From the NCBI GenBank assembly GCA_038124905.1, contig JAYPCW010000058.1, forward strand, positions 1 to 6,966: a DNA stretch of 6,966 nucleotides, given 5' to 3'. Under the pieces are notes generated by a model that had not been told where the DNA came from, did no database searches, and worked only from the letters and a program-made list of their open reading frames with translations. This document shows, one piece after another, positions 1 to 6,790 of this stretch (position 1 is the first letter of the stretch; every line of letters starts with the position of its first letter). Made by a program: the position numbers and the translations under genes. This DNA comes from ATZT02 sp038124905. GTDB lineage: Bacteria > Actinomycetota > Actinomycetes > S36-B12 > UBA5976.

Positions 1-1
1 G

Positions 2-415
2 GATGATTTAACTCAAAGCTTAATAGAAAGTGAAAAATACACCGCTGCTGAAAAGGCGTTCGAAGCACTCTTAAGTTTCCAACCTAACCCTCCTCGCCCT
101 GAAGCTTGGCGGGGTACTTCAGGAATTCATAAACTCTCTTCAAGAAAACAAGCGGCAATAGTGCGCGAACTTTGGCTAACTCGAGATGAAATTGCTAAAA
201 GGGAAAATTTGGCGCCTCATCGAGTGTGCCGGGATGACAAAATAATTCAAGTGGCGCTAAGTCTGATGAGTAGCCGAGAGGACTTCAACAAAATCTTTAA
301 AGATAAAAAAACTTCACCAGGTCACTTAGATGAACTTTTTTCTAGCTTTCAAGCCGCGCAAAAAATTTCAGCTGCCAATTGGCCCCCCTTGCGCTCAAGA
401 CGCGCCCCAGAGTAA
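2..415 (+). CDS. rnd: Ribonuclease D, C-terminal part with HRDC region (5' end outside window)
   Basis: This is the last 137 codons of an open frame that enters from the left edge and stops with TAA at 413-415. RNase D is a cytoplasmic DEDD-family 3'-5' exoribonuclease that trims tRNA 3' ends and other structured RNAs. The catalytic DEDD domain is not in the window. What is visible matches the tail of actinobacterial RNase D: a PPRPEAWRGTSGIHKL segment (about residues 34-49 of the fragment), then the helical HRDC-type region with RELWLTRDEIAKRENLAPHR and a following D-K-I-I-Q-V-A-L helix. HRDC domains usually help nucleic-acid binding. The fragment ends in a basic tail (LRSRRAPE). A GTG at 161 is in frame but internal, because homologous sequence continues upstream of it. 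No clear T-tract terminator follows; the AT-rich inverted repeat at 421-452 begins 5 bases after the stop. The family is judged from remembered conserved segments, not from a search. Confidence 0.85.
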   Translation, partial: DDLTQSLIESEKYTAAEKAFEALLSFQPNPPRPEAWRGTSGIHKLSSRKQAAIVRELWLTRDEIAKRENLAPHRVCRDDKIIQVALSLMSSREDFNKIFKDKKTSPGHLDELFSSFQAAQKISAANWPPLRSRRAPE

Positions 416-420
416 AGTAG

Positions 421-452
421 TGAATTACATAACTAAAATGTTATGTAATTCA
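421..452. promoter_or_regulatory. Perfect 13-bp inverted repeat, candidate operator of the iron-uptake operon
   Basis: TGAATTACATAAC (421-433) and GTTATGTAATTCA (440-452) are exact reverse complements separated by the 6-base spacer TAAAAT. The flanks add a G-T and an A-T pair (420/453 and 419/454). The repeat lies 33 bases upstream of the TTG start of the iron-binding protein gene, where a repressor site would be expected. It does not look like the Fur consensus or like the actinobacterial DtxR/IdeR box as I know them. An RNA hairpin is possible, but the stem is AU-rich and no long T tract follows, so a terminator for the RNase D gene is less likely. The identity of the binding protein is unknown. 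Confidence 0.5.
434..439 (+). promoter_or_regulatory. Possible -10 element (TAAAAT) in the centre of the inverted repeat
   Basis: TAAAAT matches five of six positions of the TATAAT consensus and sits exactly in the spacer of the 13-bp inverted repeat. Transcription from it would begin near 446 and leave a leader of about 39 bases before the TTG start at 485. No convincing -35 hexamer is seen 16-18 bases upstream, so this is a weak prediction that rests mainly on position. Confidence 0.25.
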
Positions 453-484
453 TTTGAGGGCTAATCCCCTCAGAAGGGCAAAAA
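453..484 (+). promoter_or_regulatory. Leader hairpin touching the Shine-Dalgarno sequence of the binding-protein gene
   Basis: TGAGGG (455-460) pairs perfectly with CCCTCA (467-472) around the loop CTAATC; a U-G and a U-A pair (454/473 and 453/474) extend the stem to 8 bp. The likely ribosome binding site AGAAGGG (472-478) starts inside the 3' arm and lies 6 bases before the TTG at 485. This site is what supports TTG as the start. Because the hairpin covers the first bases of the site, and GGG at 476-478 could instead pair with CCC at 467-469, the leader could modulate translation. No T tract follows, so it is not a standard terminator. Confidence 0.45.
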
Positions 485-1531
485 TTGCATAAAAAGATCT
501 TGTTTGTGACCACCTTGATTTCTGCACTAACCATTGCGGCATGTAGCACCGGCACAAGTACTACCCCGGCTTCTGAAGAATCCAATACTCCTTCGGCAAG
601 TGCTCAAAGCATCGTGGTCTACTCAGGCAGAAATGAGAATTTCATTAAGCCTTATTTTGATGAATTCGAAGCTCAAACCGGAATCAAAGTTGAAGCCCGT
701 TATGGAGATTCTGCAGAATTAGCCGCCCAGATTTTAGAAGAAGGTAACAACTCACCTGCTGATGTTTTTCTTTCGCAAGATGCCGGAGCCATTGGTGCGG
801 TAGCTGCAGCTGAGTTATTGCAAAAATTGAAGCCAGAAAGTTATGCAGAAGTCCCAACTCAATTCACTGATCCGAATGGGTTTTGGACTGGAATAACCGG
901 ACGCGCGCGAGTCGTAGCATATGACCCCGAATTAATTGAAGCAGATGATGTTCCTTCAACTATTGACAATGTCTTACAACCACAATGGCGAGGCTTGATT
1001 GGAATAGCTCCGGCAAATGCGTCTTTTCAGAGTTTTGTGACAGCAATGCGCCAAGTTCGTGGGGATGAATCAACTCTCGAGTGGCTAAAGGCTCTAGCGG
1101 CGAACGATCCAGTAATTTATGAAAAAAATAGCCAAATGATTGAAGCAATTGACGCAAAAGTTATTGGCTTAAGTTTGACCAATCACTACTACGTATACGA
1201 AGTTGCAGAATCTCTTGGCAAAACTTTAACTGTAAAAAATGGATTCTTTGAAGCTGGAGATATTGGTAACTTATTAAATGTTAGCGCTTTGGGAATCTTG
1301 AGTACCAGCAAAAAAACTGATGCAGCCTATGCGCTTCTTGCGTACTTTCTTTCTGCAGAAACTCAGCAAAAGTTTGTTAGCGGAACTTCTGAATATGCTG
1401 TTCTTCCAGGGGTCAATCCACCTGGAGACATGCCTAAGCTCGAAGATTTAGGTATTCCAGATGTTAAGTTAGGAGATCTTTCTGACGTCAAAAGAACTCA
1501 AGAGCTATTGACGGAAGCAGGGCTACTCTGA
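485..1531 (+). CDS. fbpA: Fe(3+) ABC transporter substrate-binding lipoprotein (FbpA/FutA-like)
   Basis: A 348-residue periplasmic-binding-type protein that should capture ferric iron outside the cell and deliver it to the permease encoded next. It begins with a TTG codon preceded by AGAAGGG at 6 bases. The N-terminus is a lipoprotein signal: positive residues HKK, a hydrophobic core, and a lipobox ending IAAC with Cys20 as the lipid anchor. A Ser/Thr/Pro-rich linker follows to about residue 41. The binding domain opens with IVVYSGRNE (43-51), then ADVFLSQDAGAIGAV (92-106) and GRARVVAY (139-146). NHYYVYEV (233-240) carries the adjacent tyrosines Y235 and Y236, which in FbpA-type proteins coordinate Fe3+. 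Length fits the family. The gene overlaps the permease start by 4 bases, and a terminator-like hairpin lies just behind the stop. Fe3+ specificity is inferred from the YY motif and operon. The symbol is the family name and is unrelated to mycobacterial antigen 85. Confidence 0.88.
   Translation: MHKKILFVTTLISALTIAACSTGTSTTPASEESNTPSASAQSIVVYSGRNENFIKPYFDEFEAQTGIKVEARYGDSAELAAQILEEGNNSPADVFLSQDAGAIGAVAAAELLQKLKPESYAEVPTQFTDPNGFWTGITGRARVVAYDPELIEADDVPSTIDNVLQPQWRGLIGIAPANASFQSFVTAMRQVRGDESTLEWLKALAANDPVIYEKNSQMIEAIDAKVIGLSLTNHYYVYEVAESLGKTLTVKNGFFEAGDIGNLLNVSALGILSTSKKTDAAYALLAYFLSAETQQKFVSGTSEYAVLPGVNPPGDMPKLEDLGIPDVKLGDLSDVKRTQELLTEAGLL
1519..1531 (+). promoter_or_regulatory. Ribosome binding site and CTGA stop/start overlap that sets a CTG start for the permease
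   Basis: AGGG at 1519-1522 stands 5 bases before CTG at 1528-1530, and the CTG overlaps the binding-protein stop TGA (1529-1531) as CTGA. This is the usual NTGA arrangement of translational coupling, but with C in place of A or G. In the permease frame the last upstream stop is the TGA at 1483; between it and GTG 1660 there is no ATG, GTG or TTG. The ATT at 1507 is the only other fairly plausible rare start upstream of the first membrane helix. Confidence 0.55.
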
Positions 1532-3108
1532 GTTTAAAAACTGCTCAAAAAGACTCTAGGTTTTATCGCCTAGGGTCTTTTTCGGCAACACCGAGATATC
1601 TACTCATATTTGGTGCGATCACTCTCTTCTTAGTATTAATTCCCCTTACCTATTTATTAGTGCGTGCTAGCGAAAACGGTTGGGAGGCCTTTTTTAATAT
1701 CTTGTCTCGGCCTCGAACTATTAATACCTTGATAACTAGCCTTGCTCTATCGCTTGTGGTTGCCGCAGGATCGCTTTTTTTGGGCGTAAGTATCGCGCTA
1801 ATTTTGGGTAAAACCAATACACCTCTAAGAAGATTGCTACTGATATTGATGCCGCTTCCTTTGGCGATACCTTCTTACGTAATCGCTTATAGTTACCTCG
1901 CAATAAATCCCTTTTTGAATGGTTTTTGGATTTCAGCACTAATTTTGAGCTTGGCGACTTTTCCTTTTGTGGCCATACCCACCTATGCACTAATTAGAAG
2001 AATTAACCTAAATCAAGAAGAGGTTGCAAGGACTCTTGGACTTAGCCCTCTTTCAGTGCTGACAAAAATTATCTGGCCACAAGTAAGAGTGGCAAGCTTT
2101 GCTGGCGCCCTACTCAGCGCGCTTTATGCCTTAAGCGAATTTGGCACCGTTGCCTTTATGCGGCTAGACACCTTTACACGAGTTATCTACACCATGTATC
2201 GAGCAACTTTTGATCGAAGTGGGGCGGCAAGTCTTGGGTTGATGTTATTAATGGTGAGTTTATTTGTAGTTTTTCTAGAGAAACGTTTTCGAGGTACCGC
2301 AAATCCGAGCATCACTATTTCAAGGTCTGGAGGTATTTTCAAGATTGGCTTGTGGAAGTATCTCACTCTTTCATTCGTTTTGACAATCTATTTTTTGACT
2401 TTAGTTTTGCCAGCTTACGTATTAATTACTCGAACACTTCAAGTCGGTACCAACATTAATTTTAGTAATATTTTTTCACTTACATTGAATACTGCACTTG
2501 TAGCATTTCTCGGTGCAACTATTGCCTTATTGCTTGCCATCCCAGTAGGTGTTTTAGGAGCAAGATTTAATTCCAAATTTGCTAGTCTCTTAGAAAAAAG
2601 TCTGCTTATTACCCACGCACTTCCAGGCGTTGTTGTGGGATTAGCGCTGGTGGCGTTAGGGGCCAGATACCTACCGAGCCTTTACCAAACTATCTATCTC
2701 TTAGCTTTTGCTTATGCGCTTTTATTTATTGCAAACTCCTTAGGAACGGTAAGAAGCAGCTTAGAAAAAATTCCACTAAAATTAGATGAGGTTTCAAGAA
2801 GTTTAGGTCAAACATTTGGTCAAACTTTTAAAAGAGTGATTCTGCCCATTGCCTCTCCTGGAATTCTCTCTGGCTGGCTTTTGGTTTTTGTCACTGCGAT
2901 GAAAGAATTGCCCGCAACTTTGATGTTAAAACCAACGGGTTTTGAAACACTATCCACTTCACTGTGGACGGCCACCTCGATATCGCAGTTTGCCGAGGCC
3001 GCACCATTTGCCCTAGCTCTGGTTTTGATCGCCTCAGTGCCCTCTTACTTTCTAAACCGGCCAAATTTGGCAGAAAAAGATGCAATGCGAGAGAATACTC
3101 TTATATGA
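1528..3108 (+). CDS. fbpB: Fe(3+) ABC transporter permease, fused two-domain (FbpB-like), CTG start proposed
   Basis: A membrane protein of about 526 residues with two homologous permease halves, as in ferric-iron FbpB permeases, expected to form the whole channel with about 12 membrane helices. Each half carries the cytoplasmic EAA loop that contacts the ATPase: EEVARTLGLSPLSVL (about 164-178) in the first half and DEVSRSLGQTFGQTF (about 420-434) in the second, each followed by an I-x-x-P segment and a helix. I place the start at CTG 1528, because the frame upstream of GTG 1660 encodes a short basic N-terminus and a clear first helix (about residues 24-45, YLLIFGAITLFLVLIPLTYL) that the family needs. 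Starting at GTG 1660 would lose this helix. The first codons contain a terminator-like hairpin (residues 7-19). The stop overlaps the ATPase start as ATGA. The reading frame and family are secure; the start codon is inferred. Confidence 0.85.
   Translation: MSLKTAQKDSRFYRLGSFSATPRYLLIFGAITLFLVLIPLTYLLVRASENGWEAFFNILSRPRTINTLITSLALSLVVAAGSLFLGVSIALILGKTNTPLRRLLLILMPLPLAIPSYVIAYSYLAINPFLNGFWISALILSLATFPFVAIPTYALIRRINLNQEEVARTLGLSPLSVLTKIIWPQVRVASFAGALLSALYALSEFGTVAFMRLDTFTRVIYTMYRATFDRSGAASLGLMLLMVSLFVVFLEKRFRGTANPSITISRSGGIFKIGLWKYLTLSFVLTIYFLTLVLPAYVLITRTLQVGTNINFSNIFSLTLNTALVAFLGATIALLLAIPVGVLGARFNSKFASLLEKSLLITHALPGVVVGLALVALGARYLPSLYQTIYLLAFAYALLFIANSLGTVRSSLEKIPLKLDEVSRSLGQTFGQTFKRVILPIASPGILSGWLLVFVTAMKELPATLMLKPTGFETLSTSLWTATSISQFAEAAPFALALVLIASVPSYFLNRPNLAEKDAMRENTLI
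1547..1582 (+). terminator. Intrinsic terminator or attenuator hairpin inside the 5' codons of the permease
   Basis: AAAAAGACTCTAGG (1547-1560) pairs with CCTAGGGTCTTTTT (1569-1582) around the 8-base loop TTTTATCG. All 14 positions pair if one U-G wobble is allowed. The core stem GACUCUAGG/CCUAGGGUC is followed by U5, the form of a rho-independent terminator; the A5 tract on the 5' side would let it work on the opposite strand too. It starts 15 bases after the binding-protein stop and, with a CTG start at 1528, covers permease residues 7-19. Full termination would silence permease and ATPase, so partial termination (attenuation) is the sensible reading. Confidence 0.75.
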
Positions 3109-4124
3109 CAGACATCAAAATCGACGGACTTTCAGTAAGTTTTGGAGAAGCCAAAGTTTTAGATGAGCTTTCATTATTTGTCCCTTCACAAAGTTTAGTT
3201 GCGGTGCTTGGCCCCTCAGGTTGCGGAAAATCCACCTTGCTTCGCGCGATAGCTGGTTTTGTTGCACCGAAATCTGGCACGATTCGCTTTGGCACTACTT
3301 TGATGAGTGTTTCTAGTGTGCAAGTGCCACCTGAAAGAAGAAATGTTGGGTACGTTCCTCAAGAGGGAGCACTTTTCCCTCACTTAACTGTCAGAAAAAA
3401 TGTTGGGTTTGGTTTAGCACGCAGTAAGACATCTGAAAAAAGAATTGATGAAATGCTTAAACTTGTCGGCCTTAGTGAGCTTGGCGATCGCTTCCCTCAT
3501 CAATTGAGTGGTGGTCAACAATTTCGAGTTGCAATAGCTCGCGCTTTAGCGCCGGCACCAAATGTAATGTTGCTAGATGAGCCGTTTTCGGCTTTGGACG
3601 CACAGCTCCGTGAAGAATTAAGGCAAGAGATTAAAAGAATCTTAAAAGAAACAAAAACCACCACTTTGCTTGTAACTCACGATAGAGAAGAAGCCCTAGT
3701 TATGGCCGATTTAGTTGCACCTATGAAAAACGGCAAGATCGTGCAATTAGGAACTCCCGAAGAGGTTTACAACAACCCAGTTGGCATAGAAACTGCAGTT
3801 AGTACTGGCGATGCCTTAATGGTGCCGGCAATAAAAACAAAATCTGGAAGGGTGTACACGCCACTTTCTAGCACTCAGCCGGCTAGTGGGCAATTAGGAA
3901 CCGTGATTATTCGACCAGAAGAAATTGAAATTACTTTAAGCAAGACCAAAGCGAATGCAAAAGTTTCTGAAATTGAATATTTCGGACATGATGCTTTAAT
4001 TCATTTAGAGTTACCGGACAGCACAAAAGTTTCAGCGCGAGTAACTGCACCAGTTGCGGTAAAAATTGGTGACCGGGTAACCGCTAAACAAACAGGGCCC
4101 GTCCGCTTCTTTAATAAAGACTAG
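3105..4124 (+). CDS. fbpC: Fe(3+) ABC transporter ATP-binding protein (FbpC-like) with C-terminal TOBE-like region
   Basis: A 339-residue cytoplasmic ATPase that powers the importer. All nucleotide-binding motifs are present in order: Walker A GPSGCGKST (36-44), Q-loop Q86 in VGYVPQEG, signature LSGGQ (134-138), Walker B VMLLDEP (154-160) with the D-loop SALD, and H-loop H192 in VTHDREEA. Residues from about 265 to the end (VIIRPEEIEI onward) form a TOBE-like domain, as in iron, spermidine and sugar importer ATPases. The signature continues as QFRVAIARAL, where most relatives have QQRVALARAL. The start is ATG 3105 because it overlaps the permease stop as ATGA and gives the normal family N-terminus; the frame is open back to 2964, but that stretch only shadows the permease. 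The stop TAG shares bases with the aconitase stop. The ATPase alone could serve another substrate; the operon points to iron. Confidence 0.9.
   Translation: MTDIKIDGLSVSFGEAKVLDELSLFVPSQSLVAVLGPSGCGKSTLLRAIAGFVAPKSGTIRFGTTLMSVSSVQVPPERRNVGYVPQEGALFPHLTVRKNVGFGLARSKTSEKRIDEMLKLVGLSELGDRFPHQLSGGQQFRVAIARALAPAPNVMLLDEPFSALDAQLREELRQEIKRILKETKTTTLLVTHDREEALVMADLVAPMKNGKIVQLGTPEEVYNNPVGIETAVSTGDALMVPAIKTKSGRVYTPLSSTQPASGQLGTVIIRPEEIEITLSKTKANAKVSEIEYFGHDALIHLELPDSTKVSARVTAPVAVKIGDRVTAKQTGPVRFFNKD
4121..4124. other. Shared CTAG: overlapping stop codons of two convergent genes
   Basis: The plus-strand ATPase stops with TAG at 4122-4124 and the minus-strand aconitase stops with TAG read from 4123 to 4121, so the palindrome CTAG serves both. 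There is no intergenic space and no convincing terminator hairpin with a T tract near the junction on either strand. Each transcript must therefore end inside, and antisense to, the other gene. Confidence 0.95.
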
Positions 4125-6775
4125 ATTCCCGCCAACTGCCGCAAAACGTAGGGCAAAATTCCTCCATGTCGAAAGTACTCTGCTTCTCCAGGGGTATCTA
4201 TTCGAACTCTTGCTTCAAATTTTGTTTCATCCCCATTCGAATTTTTGGCTACAACTTTTACCGTTGAGGGAATTACTCCGTCATTTAAATTGGTAATGCC
4301 TTCGATTGAAATCTCTTCTTCGCCATTTAGCCCTAAGGAATCTGGGTTTTCTCCATCCTTAAATTGCAAAGGAAGCACTCCCATTCCCACTAAATTACTG
4401 CGATGAATCCTTTCGTAAGACTCAGCAATGACTGCCCTAACTCCAAGTAGCGCTGTTCCTTTTGCTGCCCAATCTCGCGACGAGCCCGAACCATATTCTT
4501 GGCCGGCAAAAATGACTAGCGGAATATTTTTCTCTTGATAAGCGCTCGAAGCATCAAAAATTGAGGTTGTCTCATCGTTAATAAAGTTCTTAGTAAAACC
4601 ACCCTCAACTCCTGGTACCAACTTATTTCTTAGACGAATATTTGCAAAAGTTCCGCGAATCATAACTTCATGATTTCCCCGTCGAGAGCCGTAAGAATTG
4701 AAGTCTTTCTTGTCGATTCCGTTTTCAATCAAATATTTACCAGCTGGACTATCGACTTTAATGTTTCCTGCTGGTGAGATGTGGTCGGTAGTTACTGAAT
4801 CTCCTAACCAAGCTAAGACGCGAGCCGCTTTAATGTCAGTTACTGGCTTAGGAGTTGTTGGCATGTTGTCAAAGTAGGGTGCCTTTCGAACATAGGTGCT
4901 TTTTTCTTCCCAATCAAAGACTGCCCCTTGAGGTGTTGGCAAATTCTGCCAACGCTCATCCCCTTTGAAAACATCTTCATAACGGCGCGCAAACATCTCT
5001 TGATCAATACTTGCGCGAATAGTTTGAGTTATTTCTTCGCTAGTGGGCCAAATGTCTTTTAGATATACCGGATTTGAATCAAGATCAAAACCCAATGGAT
5101 CTTTAGTTAGATCTAAATTCATAGTGCCAGCAATTGCATAAGCTACAACTAAGGGTGGCGATGCCAAGTAATTCATTTTTACATCTGGATTTATTCGGCC
5201 CTCGAAATTTCTATTTCCACTTAGCACCGCGGCAACTGAAAGGTCTTGTTGGTTTATCGCTTCAGAGATTTCTACCGGCAGTGGCCCACTGTTACCGATA
5301 CAGGTAGTGCATCCGTAGCCAACTAGGTCAAAGCCTAATTTCTCTAAATAGGGAGTTAATCCCGCTTTGTGGTAATAATCTGTAACCACCTGAGAGCCGG
5401 GCGCCAAAGTAGTTTTAACCCAAGGCTTTCTAGTTAAACCTTTCTCAACTGCTTTTTTAGCCAAGATTCCCGCGCCGATCATGACTTCTGGATTAGAAGT
5501 ATTGGTGCATGAAGTAATTGCGGCAATTACTACGGCTCCATGGTTAAGATTGAATTTTTCGCCCGTTAAATTTACCTCTGCTGATTTATTAACATCATTA
5601 GTAAATTCAGGTAGTACCTGTTGGTAGTTTGCTTTTGCTTCACTTAAATTTATGCGATCTTGTGGCCTACGTGGGCCAGCGATACTTGGCTCTACTGTGG
5701 TTAGATCTAGTTCAAGTTTCTCGCTAAAGAGCGGAGTGTGAATGGGATCTAACCAAAGACCTTGCGCCTTAGCATAATTTTCAATTAAAGCTAATTGCTC
5801 TTCACTTCGACCAGTAAATTTTAGGTAATCAATCGTTTGATCGTCAATTGGGAATATTGCAACTGTGGACCCATACTCCGGACTCATGTTGCCAATAGTC
5901 GCACGATTTGCCAATGGGATCGCTTGACAACCCTCACCATAAAATTCTACAAATTTACCGACAACTTTATGTTTACGTAAAATTTCAGTAATTGTTAAAA
6001 CTAAGTCAGTCGCGGTAACGCCTTCTTTAAGTGATCCGGTTAATTTAAAACCCACCACCTTAGGTATCAACATGCTTACTGGTTGACCTAACATGGCAGC
6101 TTCTGCTTCGATACCGCCAACTCCCCAGCCCAAAACTCCTAGACCATTAACCATCGTGGTGTGCGAATCAGTTCCTACCACCGTATCTGGAAAAGCAATT
6201 CCATCTTTTTCAAAGACAACTCTTGCTAGATTTTCTATATTTACTTGATGCACTATTCCAGTGCCAGGTGGCACAACTTTAAATTCTGAGAAAGAACTTT
6301 GACCCCAACGTAAGAATTGATAGCGTTCGCGATTTCTCTGATATTCCAAATCCACATTTATGCCAAATGCTGCAGCCGATCCAAATGCATCTGCAATTAC
6401 TGAGTGATCAATTACGAGTTCTGCAGGCGCTAGAGGATTTACTAGTTGTGGATCTTTACCTAAATTCTGCATAGCTTCACGCATGGTCGCAAGATCAACG
6501 ATCGCAGGAACGCCGGTAAAATCTTGCATGATGACTCTGGCAGGCGTGTAAGGAATCTCTGTATCAGGTTCGCTTGCTGGATTCCAATTAACTAGCGCTT
6601 CTATGTGATCTTTAGTGACGTTAAATCCGTCTTCCTTTCGAAGCAGATTTTCTAGCAGAATTTTTAAACTAAAAGGCAGTTGATTTGCCCGCTCGATTTG
6701 AGTTATGTCAAAAATGCTCACCTTGCGCCCAGCAAAAGCTAGGTCGCGCTTAGTTTTAAAAGAATCCTTACTCAA
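4121..6775 (-). CDS. acnA: Aconitate hydratase (AcnA/IRP-type aconitase)
   Basis: Aconitase interconverts citrate and isocitrate through cis-aconitate in the cytoplasmic TCA cycle, using a [4Fe-4S] cluster. Numbered from the start chosen here, the protein has 884 residues, normal for AcnA. The cluster cysteines are visible: C423 in ITSCTNTSNP, and C489 and C492 in GYGCTTCIGNSGP. Other landmarks are GTDSHTTMVNGLG (about 201-213), the swivel-domain WLGDSVTTDHISPAGNI (about 656-672), and YGSGSSRDWAAKG (about 761-773) with the active-site serine region. The C-terminus (DTPGEAEYFRHGGILPYVL) resembles actinobacterial aconitases. I chose TTG at 6775, giving MSKDSFKTKRDL, because GGAG lies 5 bases before it; TTG 6808 would add 11 residues and has no good ribosome binding site. 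The gene follows an RNA methyltransferase on the same strand by 53 bases and converges with the iron importer. Confidence 0.96.
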   Translation of the reverse strand: MSKDSFKTKRDLAFAGRKVSIFDITQIERANQLPFSLKILLENLLRKEDGFNVTKDHIEALVNWNPASEPDTEIPYTPARVIMQDFTGVPAIVDLATMREAMQNLGKDPQLVNPLAPAELVIDHSVIADAFGSAAAFGINVDLEYQRNRERYQFLRWGQSSFSEFKVVPPGTGIVHQVNIENLARVVFEKDGIAFPDTVVGTDSHTTMVNGLGVLGWGVGGIEAEAAMLGQPVSMLIPKVVGFKLTGSLKEGVTATDLVLTITEILRKHKVVGKFVEFYGEGCQAIPLANRATIGNMSPEYGSTVAIFPIDDQTIDYLKFTGRSEEQLALIENYAKAQGLWLDPIHTPLFSEKLELDLTTVEPSIAGPRRPQDRINLSEAKANYQQVLPEFTNDVNKSAEVNLTGEKFNLNHGAVVIAAITSCTNTSNPEVMIGAGILAKKAVEKGLTRKPWVKTTLAPGSQVVTDYYHKAGLTPYLEKLGFDLVGYGCTTCIGNSGPLPVEISEAINQQDLSVAAVLSGNRNFEGRINPDVKMNYLASPPLVVAYAIAGTMNLDLTKDPLGFDLDSNPVYLKDIWPTSEEITQTIRASIDQEMFARRYEDVFKGDERWQNLPTPQGAVFDWEEKSTYVRKAPYFDNMPTTPKPVTDIKAARVLAWLGDSVTTDHISPAGNIKVDSPAGKYLIENGIDKKDFNSYGSRRGNHEVMIRGTFANIRLRNKLVPGVEGGFTKNFINDETTSIFDASSAYQEKNIPLVIFAGQEYGSGSSRDWAAKGTALLGVRAVIAESYERIHRSNLVGMGVLPLQFKDGENPDSLGLNGEEEISIEGITNLNDGVIPSTVKVVAKNSNGDETKFEARVRIDTPGEAEYFRHGGILPYVLRQLAGI

Positions 6776-6784
6776 ATGAACTCC
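6776..6784 (-). promoter_or_regulatory. Shine-Dalgarno GGAG that decides the aconitase start
   Basis: On the minus strand GGAG (complement of 6781-6784) stands 5 bases before TTG 6775-6773. The alternative TTG at 6808-6806 has only a weak TAGG-like sequence upstream. Spacing and sequence favour the downstream TTG. Confidence 0.6.
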
Positions 6785-6790
6785 ATAGGA

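Noticed and set aside
1500..1560. Programmed -1 frameshift joining binding protein and permease
   Set aside because: The permease is in the -1 frame and a hairpin follows, but I see no slippery heptamer near the binding-protein stop. A lipoprotein-permease fusion would be unusual, and re-initiation at CTGA is simpler.
2806..2829. Tandem direct repeat GGTCAAACATTT / GGTCAAACTTTT in the permease
   Set aside because: It encodes GQTFGQTF inside the second EAA loop with no apparent length change against the family pattern, so it looks like coincidental similarity rather than a functional repeat.
2964..3104. Upstream extension of the ATPase frame
   Set aside because: The extension lies wholly inside the permease gene and reads as non-ATPase sequence; ATG 3105 gives the normal N-terminus and an ATGA overlap.
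1660..3108. GTG at 1660 as the permease start
   Set aside because: It would begin at the end of the first membrane helix and leave 128 bases after the binding-protein stop that are open in frame and encode a helix typical of the family. No good ribosome binding site precedes it.
534..3295. Short open frames at 534-722 (+), 960-1157 (-), 1736-1990 (-), 2891-3085 (-) and 3101-3295 (-)
   Set aside because: All lie inside well-supported importer genes in other frames, have no recognisable domains, and look like chance open frames.
4109..4121. TCTTTAATAAAGA palindrome near the ATPase stop as a terminator
   Set aside because: The stem is AT-rich with almost no loop, lies inside the last codons and is not followed by a T tract.
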